Origin: Mytilus edulis
Taxonomy: Eukaryota > Mollusca > Bivalvia > Mytilida > Mytilidae
DNA: 64,000 bases
Assembly (NCBI RefSeq): GCF_963676685.1
Contig: NC_092346.1
Coordinates: 41,971,289-42,035,288, forward strand
Reading direction: 5' to 3'
A program made the translations under genes and the position numbers. Shown in pieces: positions 1-11,952 of the stretch. Every line of letters begins with the position of its first letter. Position 1 is the stretch's first letter. Under the pieces are notes generated by a model that was not told where the DNA came from, ran no database searches, and saw only the letters and a list, made by a program, of their open reading frames with translations.

Positions 1-11
1 ACGACGAAAAT

Positions 12-3000
12 ATGGTGTTACCAATAGTTAAATTGGTTAGTTTATTTATCAGACTGTCTTCAAGACCAGTTGTACACAGACTTACTGTATCAGCAGCGCG
101 TCATCCAAAATTTGGTTCAGTTATTGTTTTGATCGCACAAAGTAAGAATTATGTAATAGCCATTCATTTACGTTTACTTATTTTAAAGTTTATAAATAGA
201 ACGTCTAATTTCACTTTCCAAAAATTAATAAAGGGCAAGAGTGTATATAGTTGTTTATCTGTGCAAAATGTCAGCTCTTTTGGGATGAAACTATCCCAAC
301 TAACTATTTCAGTCCAACAAAAAATAATGAAGGAAAATCTTTTCACAGATATATGTGTACGTCATAGATGTGGCTTTTCCTGTCAATAGGCCAAGGAATA
401 TATATTATCAATTTAAAATAAGATATTAATAGGATAAGATGTCTGAATATTTCTTTCTCTGTTCTTACATTCATATTGATGTATCTAAGCTATTAATTAT
501 AAACTTTCCGTTTTGAAATTTTCCCGGGGTTTTTATACGACCGCAAACAAATTTTGCGTTCGTATATATATAATGATATGATGTCGTCGTCCGAAGACAC
601 ATTTGGTGTCCGGAAAATTACTTTAGTTTAAATAAACTCATCATAGATACCAGGACTAAATTTTATAAATACGCCAGACGCGCGTTTCGTCTACAAAAGA
701 CTCATCAGTGACGCTCGAATCTAAAACAGTTATAAAAAGCCAAAATGATTTACGAAGTTGAAGAGAATTGAGATCCAAAATTCCTAAAAGTGTTGCCAAA
801 TACAGCTACGGTAATCTATGCCTGAGGTAGAAAGTCCTTAGTATTTAAAAAAAAATTCAAATTTTATAAACAGTTAAGTGAATGGATCTCCATGAAATTT
901 AATGAAAAGGTTTTATTCCTCAAAAGGAAGGTTAGGGTTGATTTTGGGGTTGATGGTCCCTACCGTTTTCGAATTAGGGGGCCAAAACAAGCATTTTTTT
1001 TACATTCAGGAAATCAACTTGTGAATAAGTATTTCAATTGCTCTGACAGCTAGAAGGTTTCGATTGATTTTGGGGGTTATGGTACAAAATGTGTAGGAAT
1101 TTGGGGCTAAAAAAGGGACCAAAATAAGCATTTTTTTAGTTTCAGTCAATAACTTGTGTTTCAGTGTATAAATCTCTCTGAAATTATACACCAAGTTTTA
1201 ATATTACAAAGGGATGATAATTGCTTTGGGGAAGGGGAAAGGTTATAATCGTCAAGCAAATAGGGTAAAAAAAAAGGTCACAAGTTGAAAACAAACGGTT
1301 TTCTGGTTAACGGACAATTTAATAAATTTAAAAGCAGTGAAGGGGTGGTAAATTTAGTTAGTATTCAGAAACTTTCCAGACAATTGAGTAGGATGTTGAT
1401 GATGGTAAATCAACAGTAACTACTACACATAGAGTGAACAGATCTATGATAACTGCATGGAAACTGTCTAAACAATACGAAATTGTCTGAAAGACTACAC
1501 TTTCTTTACCTTTTTATTTTCTGTTTCTTAAGATCTGCTAAGATAAAGATGATAGCATAAGGTGCAGGTCAAAATTGATAACTAGTGAAAATATGTTGTA
1601 TGTAAGCCAAAGAGACAAGTGACTATTTACTAAACCTTTTACAAATGATTCATGCAGTTCGTTCTTATGTTGTGCTTTTAGACTACTGTCTCCAAGGAAT
1701 TTATACGGGCTGTTTAAAAAAGTAAACTGAGAATGATTCGGGCTTTTTAACAACGTACCTGTCCGCTAGAAGACATTCCACAATATCAGAACTGATCTTA
1801 TTTTGACTCTAGGCTAATCAGTTATTGCTAATCATGTCATATAAAGTATGCATCTTGTAACATTGCCATAAAAGTGGAAGGTTTGGCTAACCATTAAAAT
1901 AGGTTCAACACCATTTTTTTTTCTTAAAATGTCCCGTACCAAGTCATGAATATGGCAGTTGTTTTCAAATAGGTCGATATATGTATGTTGCCGTTTTGTT
2001 TTTGTTGCACTTTAGGTGGGTTTTTTTTGGGTTTTTTTTGTTCCGTTTTTTTTAATGTAATTCCCTCGGTTTTAGTTTTTTAACCCCAATAAGTTTCCTC
2101 TCAAAAGATTTGTGACTTTTGAAGAGCTTTATACTACTGTTGCCTTTATTTGCTCACAGCTTTAGAGGATCAGCAGCAAATGCCAATTTCTAAGTTAATA
2201 GTTTGACTGGTACTTTTGATAACTATCTGCACCACTGACGTTTCATCCCCGAGGGTATCACCAACCAAGTAGTCAACACTTCGCTGTTGACATGAATATC
2301 AATAATGTGGTCTTTTTGTTTACAAATTTCCTGTTTACCAAACTTTAAATTTTTCGAAAAACTAAGGATTTTCTTATCCCAGACATAGATTACCTTAGCC
2401 GTATTTGGCACAATTTTTTGGAATTTTGGATCCTCACTGCTTTCAACTTTTTACTTGTTTGGCTTTATAAATATTTTGATATAAGCGTCACTGATGAGTC
2501 TTGTGTAGACGAAACGCGCGTCTGGCGTACTAAATTATAATCCTGGTGCTTTTGATAACTATTGACTCTACGGGGAACGATTATAACTCAAATACACGCA
2601 ATCGAGGCAAGTGTACTACCACAAAACAAACGAGGTGGCATTAACTGTTTTTTGTCGTTATTGATATCAACTTTTTGCATCCACACTTTTTGGAAATGAT
2701 TGGAGCAAAAATGAAACAAAAAGTGACAGTTGACTTAGATTTGTGGTACAGTGTAACTTGCCTAATCCGAAACCTGTCGTAGGTATTCCAGCATCCTGCT
2801 TTAACCGACACATTTTCTATGGTCCCAAATGCGTATCCTTGCAGGAAAAAAACCTGACTACTCCGTGACCCTGCTTAATCCAACATTTTTTTCCTGGTCC
2901 ACAAATGTATGTCGAATAACATAGGTTACACTGATTATGCTATCATTCATAACAGACAGTTATGTTGAAAAAAATGCAATTACATTATTTAGCAAATTTG

Positions 3001-4420
3001 TTCGCACAAAAAAAAGGAATTTTGACAATATATGTCTCTGCAGAGATTATATATCTTAGAATACAACGACAATACTTACGTTGGAAAGCTGTTAAAACAG
3101 ATATGAATATTATCAAACACGGACAATATGTACCGTATATACTTATAGATTATCGTTGATCATCTCAACGAGATTAATTTTCTCGGTTGAGCTGGGACGG
3201 CGATAGCGAGAAAGGCAATCGAGTTGAGATGACCAATGATAATCAGTTTATCGCTATTTTACCTATGAAGACCTTGTCAATTTCGTTAGCAACGCCACAT
3301 GCCTGCTTAGTTTTTAGCGATAACTTTCCATCTCAAGCGAGTAGCATGATATGAAAAATTATCACCAAAAAAAATTCAGAGGAAAAATGCACAAAATAGC
3401 GATAAATTTCTGTACTTCAAAAAATTAAAACTATCAAATATTGTATTGTTGTAATTTTGCAGCTGTATTGTTTAGAAACACACAATAGAGACCACATCTT
3501 TTGATAAAAAAAATAGTCAAAAGATAATAAGAAAAAATCATATATCAGTTCTTATAAAGTGTAAATAAAATATGAATTTTCAATACTCTAATGCATTAAA
3601 GTGGAATAGGCATAACAAAGTTTTATGAACATACAATTCTTATAAAAAAAATAATCCCCTGCTCCATCCAATCAACATAGTTTTTTTTTAATGAGTAACA
3701 TAGTTCTTAATTTGTAAATTTTTGTGCCATTTGGTCTCTTGTGGAGAATGGTCTCATTGGCTATCATACCAATCTTCTTTTGTTTTATATGATTCAATTA
3801 TCTCTCTGAAAACAATAAGCAAGAGTAAATGTTTTTATGTTTTGCAGAGAATTAAATAGCTATCCAATAAAATGTCTGTTGTAGTGAAAATTTGTATTGA
3901 CAGGAAATATATTCAATTGATATTTAAAATATATGAAAAACAATTTTAGACTGAAATATTATTTTTGATAGATGTCATAAGAATCTTGTTCCAAGTAAAC
4001 AACAAAGGATCCTTAAAATCTTGCACTTAATTATTTGAGAGTTTTCTTCATAATTCTATTGGATCATTTTCAGAGTATCATTCAATGGATTTCACATCAC
4101 AAAGGAAATTACTTGGCTTTGGTAGACAAACACCAATAGAACCATTGTCTACAGATGAAGCAATGAATTTAGGAACCACACTGCTTGGGGAATTTCTAGT
4201 TTATGGAGTATCTATATTATTTCTGTCTTATGAATACAACCGGTCTTTAAAAAATGAAAAGTTAAAGGAAGAAAAGAGAAAGGATGAAATAGGAAAACTT
4301 CAAAAAGAAGTACATGAGTACGGATTGATAACAGAAGACCTAAAAGGACAAATGTTTAAATTACAGGTAAAAAATTGGATTTTAGACAACAATTCAAGAC
4401 AATGTTCGATCCAAAACTAA
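12..4420 (+). CDS. OPA3: OPA3-like mitochondrial protein, copy A (2 exons, complete)
   Basis: Exons are 12-141 and 4074-4420, giving 158 residues. The donor follows GCACAAA and reads gtaaga. The acceptor is ttttcag and the intron is phase 1. Exon 1 starts MVLPIVKLVSLFIRLSSRPV, matching the OPA3 amino end (a hydrophobic/basic mitochondrial-targeting-like helix, then a conserved AQ-x-YH at the junction). Exon 2 has the family core FGRQTPIEPLSTDEAMNLG, a hydrophobic segment at about residues 80-98 (LLGEFLVYGVSILFLSYEYN) and a charged coiled-coil tail. OPA3 family proteins are mitochondrial membrane proteins of incompletely known function; human OPA3 is linked to optic atrophy and 3-methylglutaconic aciduria. 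A GT after residue 138 (CAG|gtaaaa) could be a donor, but copy B aligns straight through it, so I read through to the stop. The start lies 11 bases from the window edge, so the promoter is not visible. Confidence 0.9.
620..890 (+). repeat. R2 dispersed repeat copy
   Basis: Carries the R2 hallmarks in order: 'ataccagga', 'cgccagacgcgcgtttcgtc', 'gactcatcagtgacgct', then a 'gccaaatacagctacggtaatc' variant. The same blocks recur at 2205-2572, 6270-6560, 6655-6860 and 10470-10705. No coding capacity. Confidence 0.75.
2205..2572 (-). repeat. R2 dispersed repeat copy, longest in window
   Basis: Reverse orientation of the R2 blocks: 'gtcactgatgagtc', 'gacgaaacgcgcgtctggcg' and a terminal 'cctggtgcttttgataacta'. 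A near-identical 'ctggtacttttgataacta' also sits at the other end (about 2209), in the same orientation, so the copy is bounded by short direct repeats. Confidence 0.75.
3149..3243. mobile_element. Palindromic MITE, 95 bp
   Basis: The ends are inverted copies: ATTATCGTTGATCATCTCAA at the left and its near-complement ending GAGATGACCAATGATAAT at the right. The whole 95 bp can fold on itself. It has no coding capacity and lies in the OPA3 copy A intron. Confidence 0.65.
3711..3790 (-). repeat. R1 repeat fragment
   Basis: Contains 'ttggtctcttgtggagaatg' and 'tctcattggctatcatacca', the reverse complement of the R1 start (gaagatgtggtatgattgcc...). Truncated copy. Confidence 0.7.
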
Positions 4421-4467
4421 TTTATCAGTGTTTTTACTTGTGAAAACGTACACTGTATAAAGGTCTG

Positions 4468-4473
4468 AATAAA
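4468..4473 (+). terminator. Poly(A) signal AATAAA for OPA3 copy A
   Basis: A canonical AATAAA lies 48 bases after the OPA3 copy A stop codon, on the same strand. This is a normal distance for a short 3' UTR. The cleavage site was not determined. Confidence 0.5.
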
Positions 4474-4669
4474 AAACATGAAACCAAAAGCAATAGCATA
4501 AAATTATAAGAAATATCGTAGATTGTTTATAAAAGTTTCAATTTGAAATATATTCAAAGATATAGTTTTAGATAATGTTTTGGTAATTTAGGGATACATT
4601 TTTGAAGGAAGAAACAGTCAACAGCTGTGTTTCATCGGATAATATTAATAATCATGTATCATTATGATT

Positions 4670-4764
4670 ATGAGTGGCATTGCGGATGATGTGTGGATAA
4701 CAGTAGATGCTAAAGTACCCAGTCGACCCGACCGGGATCACTCCTTTGGAGTTTATGAGATTCC
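4670..4764 (+). other. Orphan coding-like segment with perfect splice donor
   Basis: From ATG 4670 the frame reads MSGIADDVWITVDAKVPSRP followed by DRDHSFGVYEIP, then a donor CC|gtaagt at 4765. Unspliced, it stops one codon later. Composition and codon choice look more coding-like than the surroundings. I do not recognise the protein. It lies 250 bases after OPA3 copy A. An acceptor at about 4869 is phase-compatible but leads into a dispersed repeat, so no partner exon is established. It could be a relic exon of a lost gene. Confidence 0.3.
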
Positions 4765-5090
4765 GTAAGTTCATGTGTGCTGTGTTTATTATTCTTCTGA
4801 ATAAATTTATGAAATTTGAAAACACTTACTTTAGAGACACTTTTAAAGATGTGTAATGAAATTTCAGGGTGTCTTTGTTTCCTAATAGAGAGTCAAAAGA
4901 TAACAGAGGCACATTTAAACTCTGTTGAAAATAAACAGACAACGCCATGGCTAAAACAGAAAAATACAATCAAACAAACGATACTAGTAGTACACACACA
5001 CAAAAAACGAAACCCGTAGAAAACTAAAGACTGAGAAATGCGAACCCCACTAAAAACTGAAAGTGATCTGTGGTTATTTGAAAGGCTAGG

Positions 5091-5118
5091 CTGCTCCTGC
5101 TCCTGCTCCTGCTCCTGC
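5091..5118. repeat. (CTGCTC)n microsatellite
   Basis: About four and a half tandem copies of CTGCTC. It makes a run of Glu/Gln codons on the reverse strand, which is the only reason that strand looks open here. Confidence 0.9.
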
Positions 5119-6269
5119 GTACCTGTCGTGTTTTTCATGTCAGTATAACCCGTAATAAGTATAATTCGTCATGTCATATGATTTCTCATATTGGAAAAAT
5201 AGGGTAGTTCAAATCATAACCGCTATCAATTGAGAAATGTTTATTCAAAAACGGTAAACCAACTCGTGATGGCGTCCGTAAAACGTACGAAGGGATGATT
5301 TCATCTTCACCACTAAGAACACTTGGTTTCACTAGCTTCCTTGTGAGCAAAAGCCCTCTATCAACGAAATCATTAAGTATATAACACGCATACATGCAAA
5401 CCGACCGTACAATGGCTGTAGAGCCAGCCAAGGTCGTTGAAAACTTCCATTTGTTGTGCATGCAAACTCAGTATGCAGGTACTGCTAAAATGTTGCTACA
5501 TAGAAATGGAAAGTTCCAAAGGTGAAATCATCTCTTTGATCGTCAAGTTTTGTTTTCAACTAACCCTCATTGTAGATTTCTAGATGAAAGTCAAGATAAT
5601 TGTCAAAGCAAATTTTCGTAAACAGTAAACCAGATATTGGTAACTTTACAAAATTGAAGAACATTATATTAGGTTATACACGAAACAATATAATACCAAT
5701 CAGAGAGGGCAATTTATTTTACAAACTTGTGTATACTCACGTTATTACGAGACGGGAATATGTGTCTGTAAGATCGTTAAGATTCGTGATTTGTGCTGCT
5801 AAATAAAGGCAAATAAAGGCAACAGTAGTATACCGCTGTTTGAAAGTCGTCAATCAATTGAGAGAAGAGAAATCCGGGTTACAAATTAAAACTGAGGGAA
5901 ACAAGTCAAATATAAGAAGAAAAACAAGGAAAACAACAGAAACGCTTACGTGCAACAAAAATATGAACGACAATACAATACACAGAGAAACGAACTATAT
6001 GATAACAATTGTCATTTTCCCTGACTTGGTAGAGGACATTTAAAGAAAAATGGTGGGTTGAAACTGGTTTTGTGGCTAGCCAAACCTCCCGCTTTAATTG
6101 CAATGTTAAATATAACATTAAAATGATAACATTACATAACTAAAATAAAAATAAATGGAAGAACATTAAGAACAGAGAAGTACACAAATTAATAATACTG
6201 ACAATAGAGCATTACGACATGCTAATATTAATTAGAGGTACTAGGCTAATATTTAATACGTTTTGTCTA

Positions 6270-6560
6270 CATAATGATAAGACTCATCAGTGACGCGCGG
6301 ATCAATATATATATTATATAGTTAAGAAAACCACACAAAGTTGACGACCATTAACGACCCAAAATTCCAATAAATTGTGCCAAATATGGCTAAAGTTATC
6401 TGTCTGGGATAAGAACATTCTTAGTATTTAGAATAATTTATACTTTTGTAAACAGTAAATTTATAAGAATGACCATATATATCACTGATATACATGTCAA
6501 CACCGAAGTAGTGACTAACCACAAAATAAATTTGAATAGGTAAAACAACACTAGGAATCA
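6270..6560 (+). repeat. R2 dispersed repeat copy, divergent
   Basis: 'gactcatcagtgacgcg' followed by 'gccaaatatggctaaagtta' and a 'gtaaacagtaaa' block in R2 order. More diverged than the copy at 620. Confidence 0.6.
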
Positions 6561-6654
6561 TAATTTGTATCGATCAAATGACAAAGAATCCACAGTATAA
6601 GGTATTTTTAATTCTCAGTGTTGAAAACAGTAGGATGACCTATACGCTTTAAAT

Positions 6655-6860
6655 GTTTAAATACTTAGGCTTCTCTTTTAGGAAAAGATAACATTAGCTG
6701 TATTTGTCAAAACTTTTAGGAATCTTTGGTCCTCAATGCCCTTCAACTTAGTACTTTTTTTTGCCTTGTTTAGCTTTTTTTTATTCAAGCGTCACTGGTG
6801 AGTCTTTTGTAGAAGAAACGCGCTTCTGGCGCAAATAGAAAATTTCTCTTCTGGTATTTA
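6655..6860 (-). repeat. R2 dispersed repeat copy
   Basis: Reverse R2 blocks ending 'gcgtcactggtgagtctttt' and 'gaaacgcgcttctggcgcaa'. It lies tail to tail with the copy at 6270-6560, forming a loose inverted pair. Confidence 0.65.
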
Positions 6861-7656
6861 CGATGAGTTTATTATATAAGTGGTTCATTTGCACTCTTTT
6901 TCACAGTTGTGTCACTAGCAATTAGACTACATTTTATTATCTTATTGCTACCCTATTTTTGACATTTTTACCTAAATATTATGTCTGTTTATTTTGTTAA
7001 AGCATCGTTGTCAATATAATGAAATTTGTCAAATTGATGCGACTATCATTCAAGTGAGAGGTTTAACTAGCTATAAAACCAGGTTAAATCCACCATTTTT
7101 TATCATCAGAGATTGTCTGTAACAAGTCAGTAATATGACAGTTGTTATCTATTCGTTTCATGTATGTGAGCGTTCAATTTTGCCATGTGCATTATAGACT
7201 TTTTAGCGTTTAATTCTCCTCGGAGTTTAGTATTTTTGTGATTTTACCTTTTATTCAACAATATACATGTTTCTGTGCAAAAACTGAAAACAACACTTTA
7301 TAAATGTCATAATTTAAGAAAGGTTTGCTATAAACACTGCTACTACAAAAGTACTAACTGCTGACTTGATGATACCTCCAGAAAATAATAGTCCACAAGC
7401 AAACGTATCGCTCCTATACTCTATGAAAATGAACGCTTAATATATATTTAAGCGCGAGTAGGATTTTTTTAAGATTAATTTCCATCAGGACCGCTGAAAA
7501 CGGATATACAAGAAACAATGTCAGTTTCGAAGTTGTGACTACTGTTGCTAGGCCAAAAAATATCGTCATTTCAAATGATTTTGGAGCAAACTAAAATATT
7601 TAGTTTTTGTTTTTTGTTTAATGAAAAGTAAAATTGATTATTTTTGTGTGCATTCA

Positions 7657-10225
7657 TTACGCTATAAGATAGGCTGAGAACATACTGTAGTGGACAGAAC
7701 TGCTGTATAGATAGGGATGGTTTCCAGAACCTCTCACTGTAACTTTGTCACCTTTCTTTAGATGTAACACAATGTTAGCAGTAGCTTCACTATAGCCAGT
7801 TCCAGGAAACAGACCAACTATCCTTGATTCATTGAGGCAAATGTGAGCATACAATGTTTTTCCAGATACTGACATGAGTGTTGTGGAAACATGATACAGT
7901 CCTTCTCTTGGAGCTATGAAAATACCCGTGTTAGGATCATAGTGATTTCCATTGTTTGTCCAAACTTTATCAAACTTCACGATTTCTTTGGCATTAATAT
8001 TCTTTACATCTGATAAGGATGCAGTAAAGGCAGGAATATCTCTCCACTTGCTGGTGTTTCCATTATCTGAATGAAAATAAAAAACAAGATTGAACACCAA
8101 TGATTGTATACACTGCTTTTGTAAAAAGATAATTTTAAATATATATTTTGGATAATTGTACCATTAGCGTGTATAAACAATACATTTATTAAGTTAACAC
8201 CCAGTCACACTGTCACGTTCTATTCCGTTTTAAAATTTTACGTTTCAACTACGTAATGATAAAAAATGTGGCGCTATTTTGAAAACTATGGTTTACTAGG
8301 TTTGTATTACGTTCTTATCATTTACTACGTACTAGTACGTTTAGACCCACGTTTCCACCACACATTGATACGTTTCGATACATAGTTAGCACGTTTTGTT
8401 ACGTTCCGCTAAGCTTTGATACGTATTTACACGATTGTACTTTGTTTCTATTTTCGCTACGTTTGTTGTTGAATTTTCGAAACATACTAGACAGGTCCCG
8501 TTTTGAAGAAAGGATCAGTACGTTTCGATACACTTCGTTACGTATATTCCCGTTTTGCTACGCTTTCAAAACGTAGTAAAACGTACGTAGCTCTTGAAAC
8601 GTGACAGTGTGACTGGGACTTTACCGGTGTTTGAATCACATAAATCGAGTAGACAGAAACGTGAGTTTCTTGTTGTTGAAAAATTCTAAACTTAATAACA
8701 CGTATCCAAGCACAATGACAAAATTCAACAATGAATTCGACCCCAAGAGGAAAAGCAATTTAACATGTGGTCGTAGTTCCAACTTAAATGCTGCTTGAGT
8801 AATCTATGCCAATTAAATATTGTAGTTAGACTTGACTTGTCTTTTTTATCTTAACTTTTTATCTGAATTGAGTTTCAATCTGCTTTGATATATTTCCTAA
8901 TAACAAGCAAGTTATGTTTATATGGTATAAATGAACTTAAGGCTAACAAATAACCCAGAATGTTGATCACAAAAGCTCAAGACCATTAACACCAAATAGT
9001 TCCTAAAAATCTATCAACGATCGAAATGATGGTATAAAATGTTTTAAAAGACCAACAACAACAATCGAGATCCTGTCTTTGTATTTAATTTCACTTTTCT
9101 CCTTGGACTTGTGGAACTACAAGCTTTTTTTCAGATAAGATTTATCCTTTAAATCATGTTGTATAATATTCATAATATTAAATAGGATATAAATGTGATT
9201 AAAAAGCAGAAACGCGAATTACGTATGTTTTTTTGAATTTATTAATGCATAAATTTACCAAATCTGCATCCCCCTCTTTATTTAAGGCCATCTCATGTAA
9301 AAACAAAAATCCTGTGAAAAACTTACCTGATCCTTTAAATTTAACAAGCATCGTCAAAAGGTCTTCAACTACTGCATTATCTGCATGCATAAAAAATACA
9401 AAAAGATCTCCATTCATTCACAATCAGAACATGGAAAGATGGCTTTATTTTATCATAAAGCCTATAAGTTAATTTTATCTGTACTAAGGCAGGAATATGA
9501 GGCTTGTTTTCCATTAGTTCCGTATACTGGTAAAGTCTCATCTTTGTCAATTTTATGAACTTTGAATTTACATTCAAATTAGGTATTTTTTATCAGTAAA
9601 ACTTCTTGGAAAAGACAGGCAAAAGATACCAAAAGTAAACGATAACCTGACAACGGCATGGTCGAAAAGACAAACAGAAAAAAAATAGTACACAAATGAC
9701 AACATAGAAATAAAAAAAACTGAGCAACTGGGAGTAATGCTATCATATCATGATGTATATTTTATGTAAAACACTCAAATACATAAGTTGACTATTGGAT
9801 TTTGACTGCATACGGTAAGTTTTAATGCATGATTAGGTAGAGAACACATTAAATAATGGTGTCTATAGAGAGTAACTAAATAAGTAACATTAACCAAAGG
9901 TTGTTTTACTGCCATGAAGGACAGAAATTTTGAGTGCAACTGGTAATTGAGGTGTAGGTATAAAAAAAAAAAGGGACGGGAAATTATCTTTTCAACAAGC
10001 CAACAAGGCCCTTCCGGTAGAAGAATGGGTTCCTTAGCGGGGGAGATGTATCAGCTGAAATATAAACATTATTGCTATATATATCAAATATTCGAACAAC
10101 TGATACGGTTTTAAAATACAACATCTTAAAAGTTAGATAACCAACATACCAAGTTTTGGACTGCAGTCGGCTGTAGCCATATAAACCATCAGTTGAAAGA
10201 AGGCAAGTCCAAAAGTAAACATCAT
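7657..10225 (-). CDS. Secreted C1q-domain-containing protein (3 exons, complete)
   Basis: Exons on the reverse strand are 10225-10150, 9380-9327 and 8066-7657, giving 179 residues. Every junction is GT/AG and phase 1. Exon 1 encodes a signal peptide (MMFTFGLAFFQLMVYMATA, cleavage probably before Asp20). Exon 2 encodes an 18-residue amphipathic linker beginning DNAVVEDLL. Exon 3 encodes one C1q/TNF-like domain, about residues 55-179, with the family landmarks AFTASLS, FDKVWTN, YDPNTGIFIAP, GLYHVS and a C-terminal FSAYLI. There is no collagen Gly-X-Y region, so this is an sghC1q-type protein. In bivalves such proteins are a very large secreted family, thought to be lectin-like pattern-recognition factors, and usually trimerise. 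The start is set by the signal peptide; a second in-frame ATG follows immediately. The ligand is unknown. Confidence 0.93.
8067..9326 (-). other. Intron 2 of the C1q gene
   Basis: A 1.26-kb intron, one third of which is a single MITE (8200-8617). No other feature can be supported. Confidence 0.7.
8200..8617. mobile_element. 418-bp MITE with CCCAGTCACACTG termini
   Basis: The left end is CCCAGTCACACTGTCACGTT and the right end is its exact inverted copy. The interior is full of short TACGTTT-like sub-repeats on both strands and has no open frame. It lies in intron 2 of the C1q gene. No clear target duplication was seen, so the superfamily is not assigned. Confidence 0.8.
9381..10149 (-). other. 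Intron 1 of the C1q gene
   Basis: A 769-bp intron. Contains a fragment of a dispersed repeat near 9640-9720 (with 'aacggcatggtcgaaaagac'). Nothing else recognised. Confidence 0.6.
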
Positions 10226-10275
10226 CTTCTTTCTTTCAGGGCAAATTTCTTCGAATATACACGGAGAGACACACT

Positions 10276-10284
10276 CCTTTTATG
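10276..10284 (-). promoter_or_regulatory. Candidate TATA box of the C1q gene
   Basis: The reverse strand reads CATAAAAGG about 55 bases upstream of the C1q start codon. This leaves room for a start site about 25-30 bases further on and a short 5' UTR. It is suggested by position and sequence only. Confidence 0.4.
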
Positions 10285-10469
10285 TATGAATTCTTGAAAA
10301 TGTTGACGATACCTAATTTTCAATTAGATGGCATGCAAACATTTCATTAGTAATTTTATATGGTAAAATGCTTTTTATCATGATACTTTTGAAACAGCTT
10401 TTGGACAGCTTAAATCAGGCTATAGTACTATTTCTAGGCAAATGTTGGTTGCCATATAAAGTATTTTGA

Positions 10470-10705
10470 ACATTGCTTTTACATCATTCAAAATATGAAG
10501 GATTTGCTTATCCCAGGCATATATTACCTTAGCCGTTTTTGGCACAACTTTTTGGAATTTTCGATCCTCAATGCTCTTCAACTTTGTACTTGTTTTGGCT
10601 TTCAAACATTTTTTTATCTGAGCGTCACTGATGATTCTTATGTATATGAAAGGCGCGTTTGGCGTAAAACATTATAAAGCCTGGTACCTTTGATAACCAT
10701 TGGAC
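10470..10705 (-). repeat. R2 dispersed repeat copy
   Basis: Reverse R2 blocks: 'ttgcttatcccaggcatata', 'gagcgtcactgatgattctt' and 'ggcgcgtttggcgtaaaac', ending 'cctggtacctttgataacca'. It lies just upstream of the C1q promoter. Confidence 0.75.
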
Positions 10706-11639
10706 TAGATGCACAAGCACCGCATTTCGTCAATCAATTTCAATAACACAATATTCTTAGTTTCATGCGAGTACCAAATCACTTGCTACTGTGCTAGTGA
10801 TACCCTCCCTGCCAGCCGAGGAATTACTACCGTGCATGGTAGTAATTACACTAAAGATACTAATTTTACTGCACCTGATCGTATTTCCTTTCGAAGTCAA
10901 AATATTTGAAAATTACTATCAGAATTAAAGAGTTGTCAAAACCAAAATTGACACAAAAAGTAATCCAAGTCGGGCAAGGGGTCAAGGCTGGGGGAGACAT
11001 TACTCTAAATAAGAATAATGACAAAAAATTTGAAACATCAAATCTAAGTAAGTATATATCCGTATTTTCAAGCTAATTACAATGTAATAGTACCGTGCTG
11101 GTGATGTCCAAAGAGACAAACAGTCCATCAGTAAAGTGATTATCTGTAAACAGACTGAATAGTGCTAGTGACATTGCTAAATATAACATTATATTAAGGT
11201 ATATAGGAATTTGTTTTTCTGAGACAACTGCCTACTGTGTGTGAGGGTCATTTGAATTTGCTTCGAGGTGAGGAATTTTGCTTCATGATGAATAATTGTA
11301 GCAGTGATATGAAGAATAGTTATAAATTTGGTGTTCCTTTGTTTTAGCATTTTCATGAGTGTGAAGTGATTTTTTTATGTTGTGAATTGATAAGAGAAAG
11401 GTAGAAGTTACATGAACCAATGGGATTGTCAAACACATATGTTGAAGACAAATTGACAACACCATGACATAAATATATAACCACATCTTCCGCTTTCTAT
11501 TAATGGTAGTCACAAAGGATGCAAGCAATGGTTGATTTTATTTTAAATATCAATGGAAAACTCAAAATATTGAATAACTCTTCATCATTTACTCTTTATC
11601 TTTGCCGTTTTTCATAAATAACTTGAGTGGGTTTATATA

Positions 11640-11832
11640 GATTAGACATTTGGTTTTCCGGTTTGAATGGTTTTACACTAGTAATTTGTTGGGACCCTTT
11701 ATAGATTGCTGTTTGGTGTGACCCAAGCCTCTGTGATGAAGACCGTACCTTGACCTATAATGGTTTACTTTTATAAATTGTGGTTGGATGGAGTTTCTCA
11801 TTGACACTCATACCACACCTTCCTATATCCTA
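11640..11832 (-). repeat. R1 dispersed repeat copy
   Basis: Reverse complement of R1: 'ttgacctataatggtttact' through 'ctcataccacaccttcctat'. Forms an inverted pair with the copy at 11953. Confidence 0.8.
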
Positions 11833-11952
11833 ATTAGTCAGAGACATATGTTTATATGTGTCTCGGGTATAAATAACACTTCTTCACTCCATTCAGCCAT
11901 CATCATTTTTTTATAATGTTTCTTAAATGAAGAAATATCAAAACAATGTGTT

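Larger units (their letters stand above)
142..4073 (+). other. Intron 1 of OPA3 copy A (3.9 kb), repeat-filled
   Basis: No coding exon was recognised here. The intron holds an R2 copy (about 620-890), an opposite R2 copy (2205-2572), a palindromic MITE (3149-3243) and a short R1 fragment (about 3711-3790). The remainder is AT-rich with no feature I can support. Confidence 0.7.
4474..7656. other. Intergenic region between OPA3 copy A and the C1q gene
   Basis: Holds the orphan segment at 4670-4764, a dispersed-repeat fragment near 4880-4990 (contains 'acaacgccatggctaaaac'), a CTGCTC microsatellite (5091-5118), two R2 copies in opposite orientation (6270-6560 and 6655-6860) and another dispersed repeat around 7085-7250. 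The reverse strand at 5186-5461 is open for 91 codons but has no motif I recognise. Confidence 0.6.

Noticed and set aside
4074..4373. Splice donor CAG|gtaaaa in OPA3 copy A exon 2, implying a third exon
   Set aside because: Copy B aligns through this point without interruption and a normal stop follows with an AATAAA 48 bases later.
4869..4942. Partner exon for the orphan segment at 4670-4764
   Set aside because: Phase fits, but the sequence is part of a dispersed repeat (the 'acaacgccatgg' family) and stops quickly.
5186..5461. Reverse-strand frame of 91 codons
   Set aside because: No domain or splice structure recognised; it may be part of an old repeat but I cannot show that.
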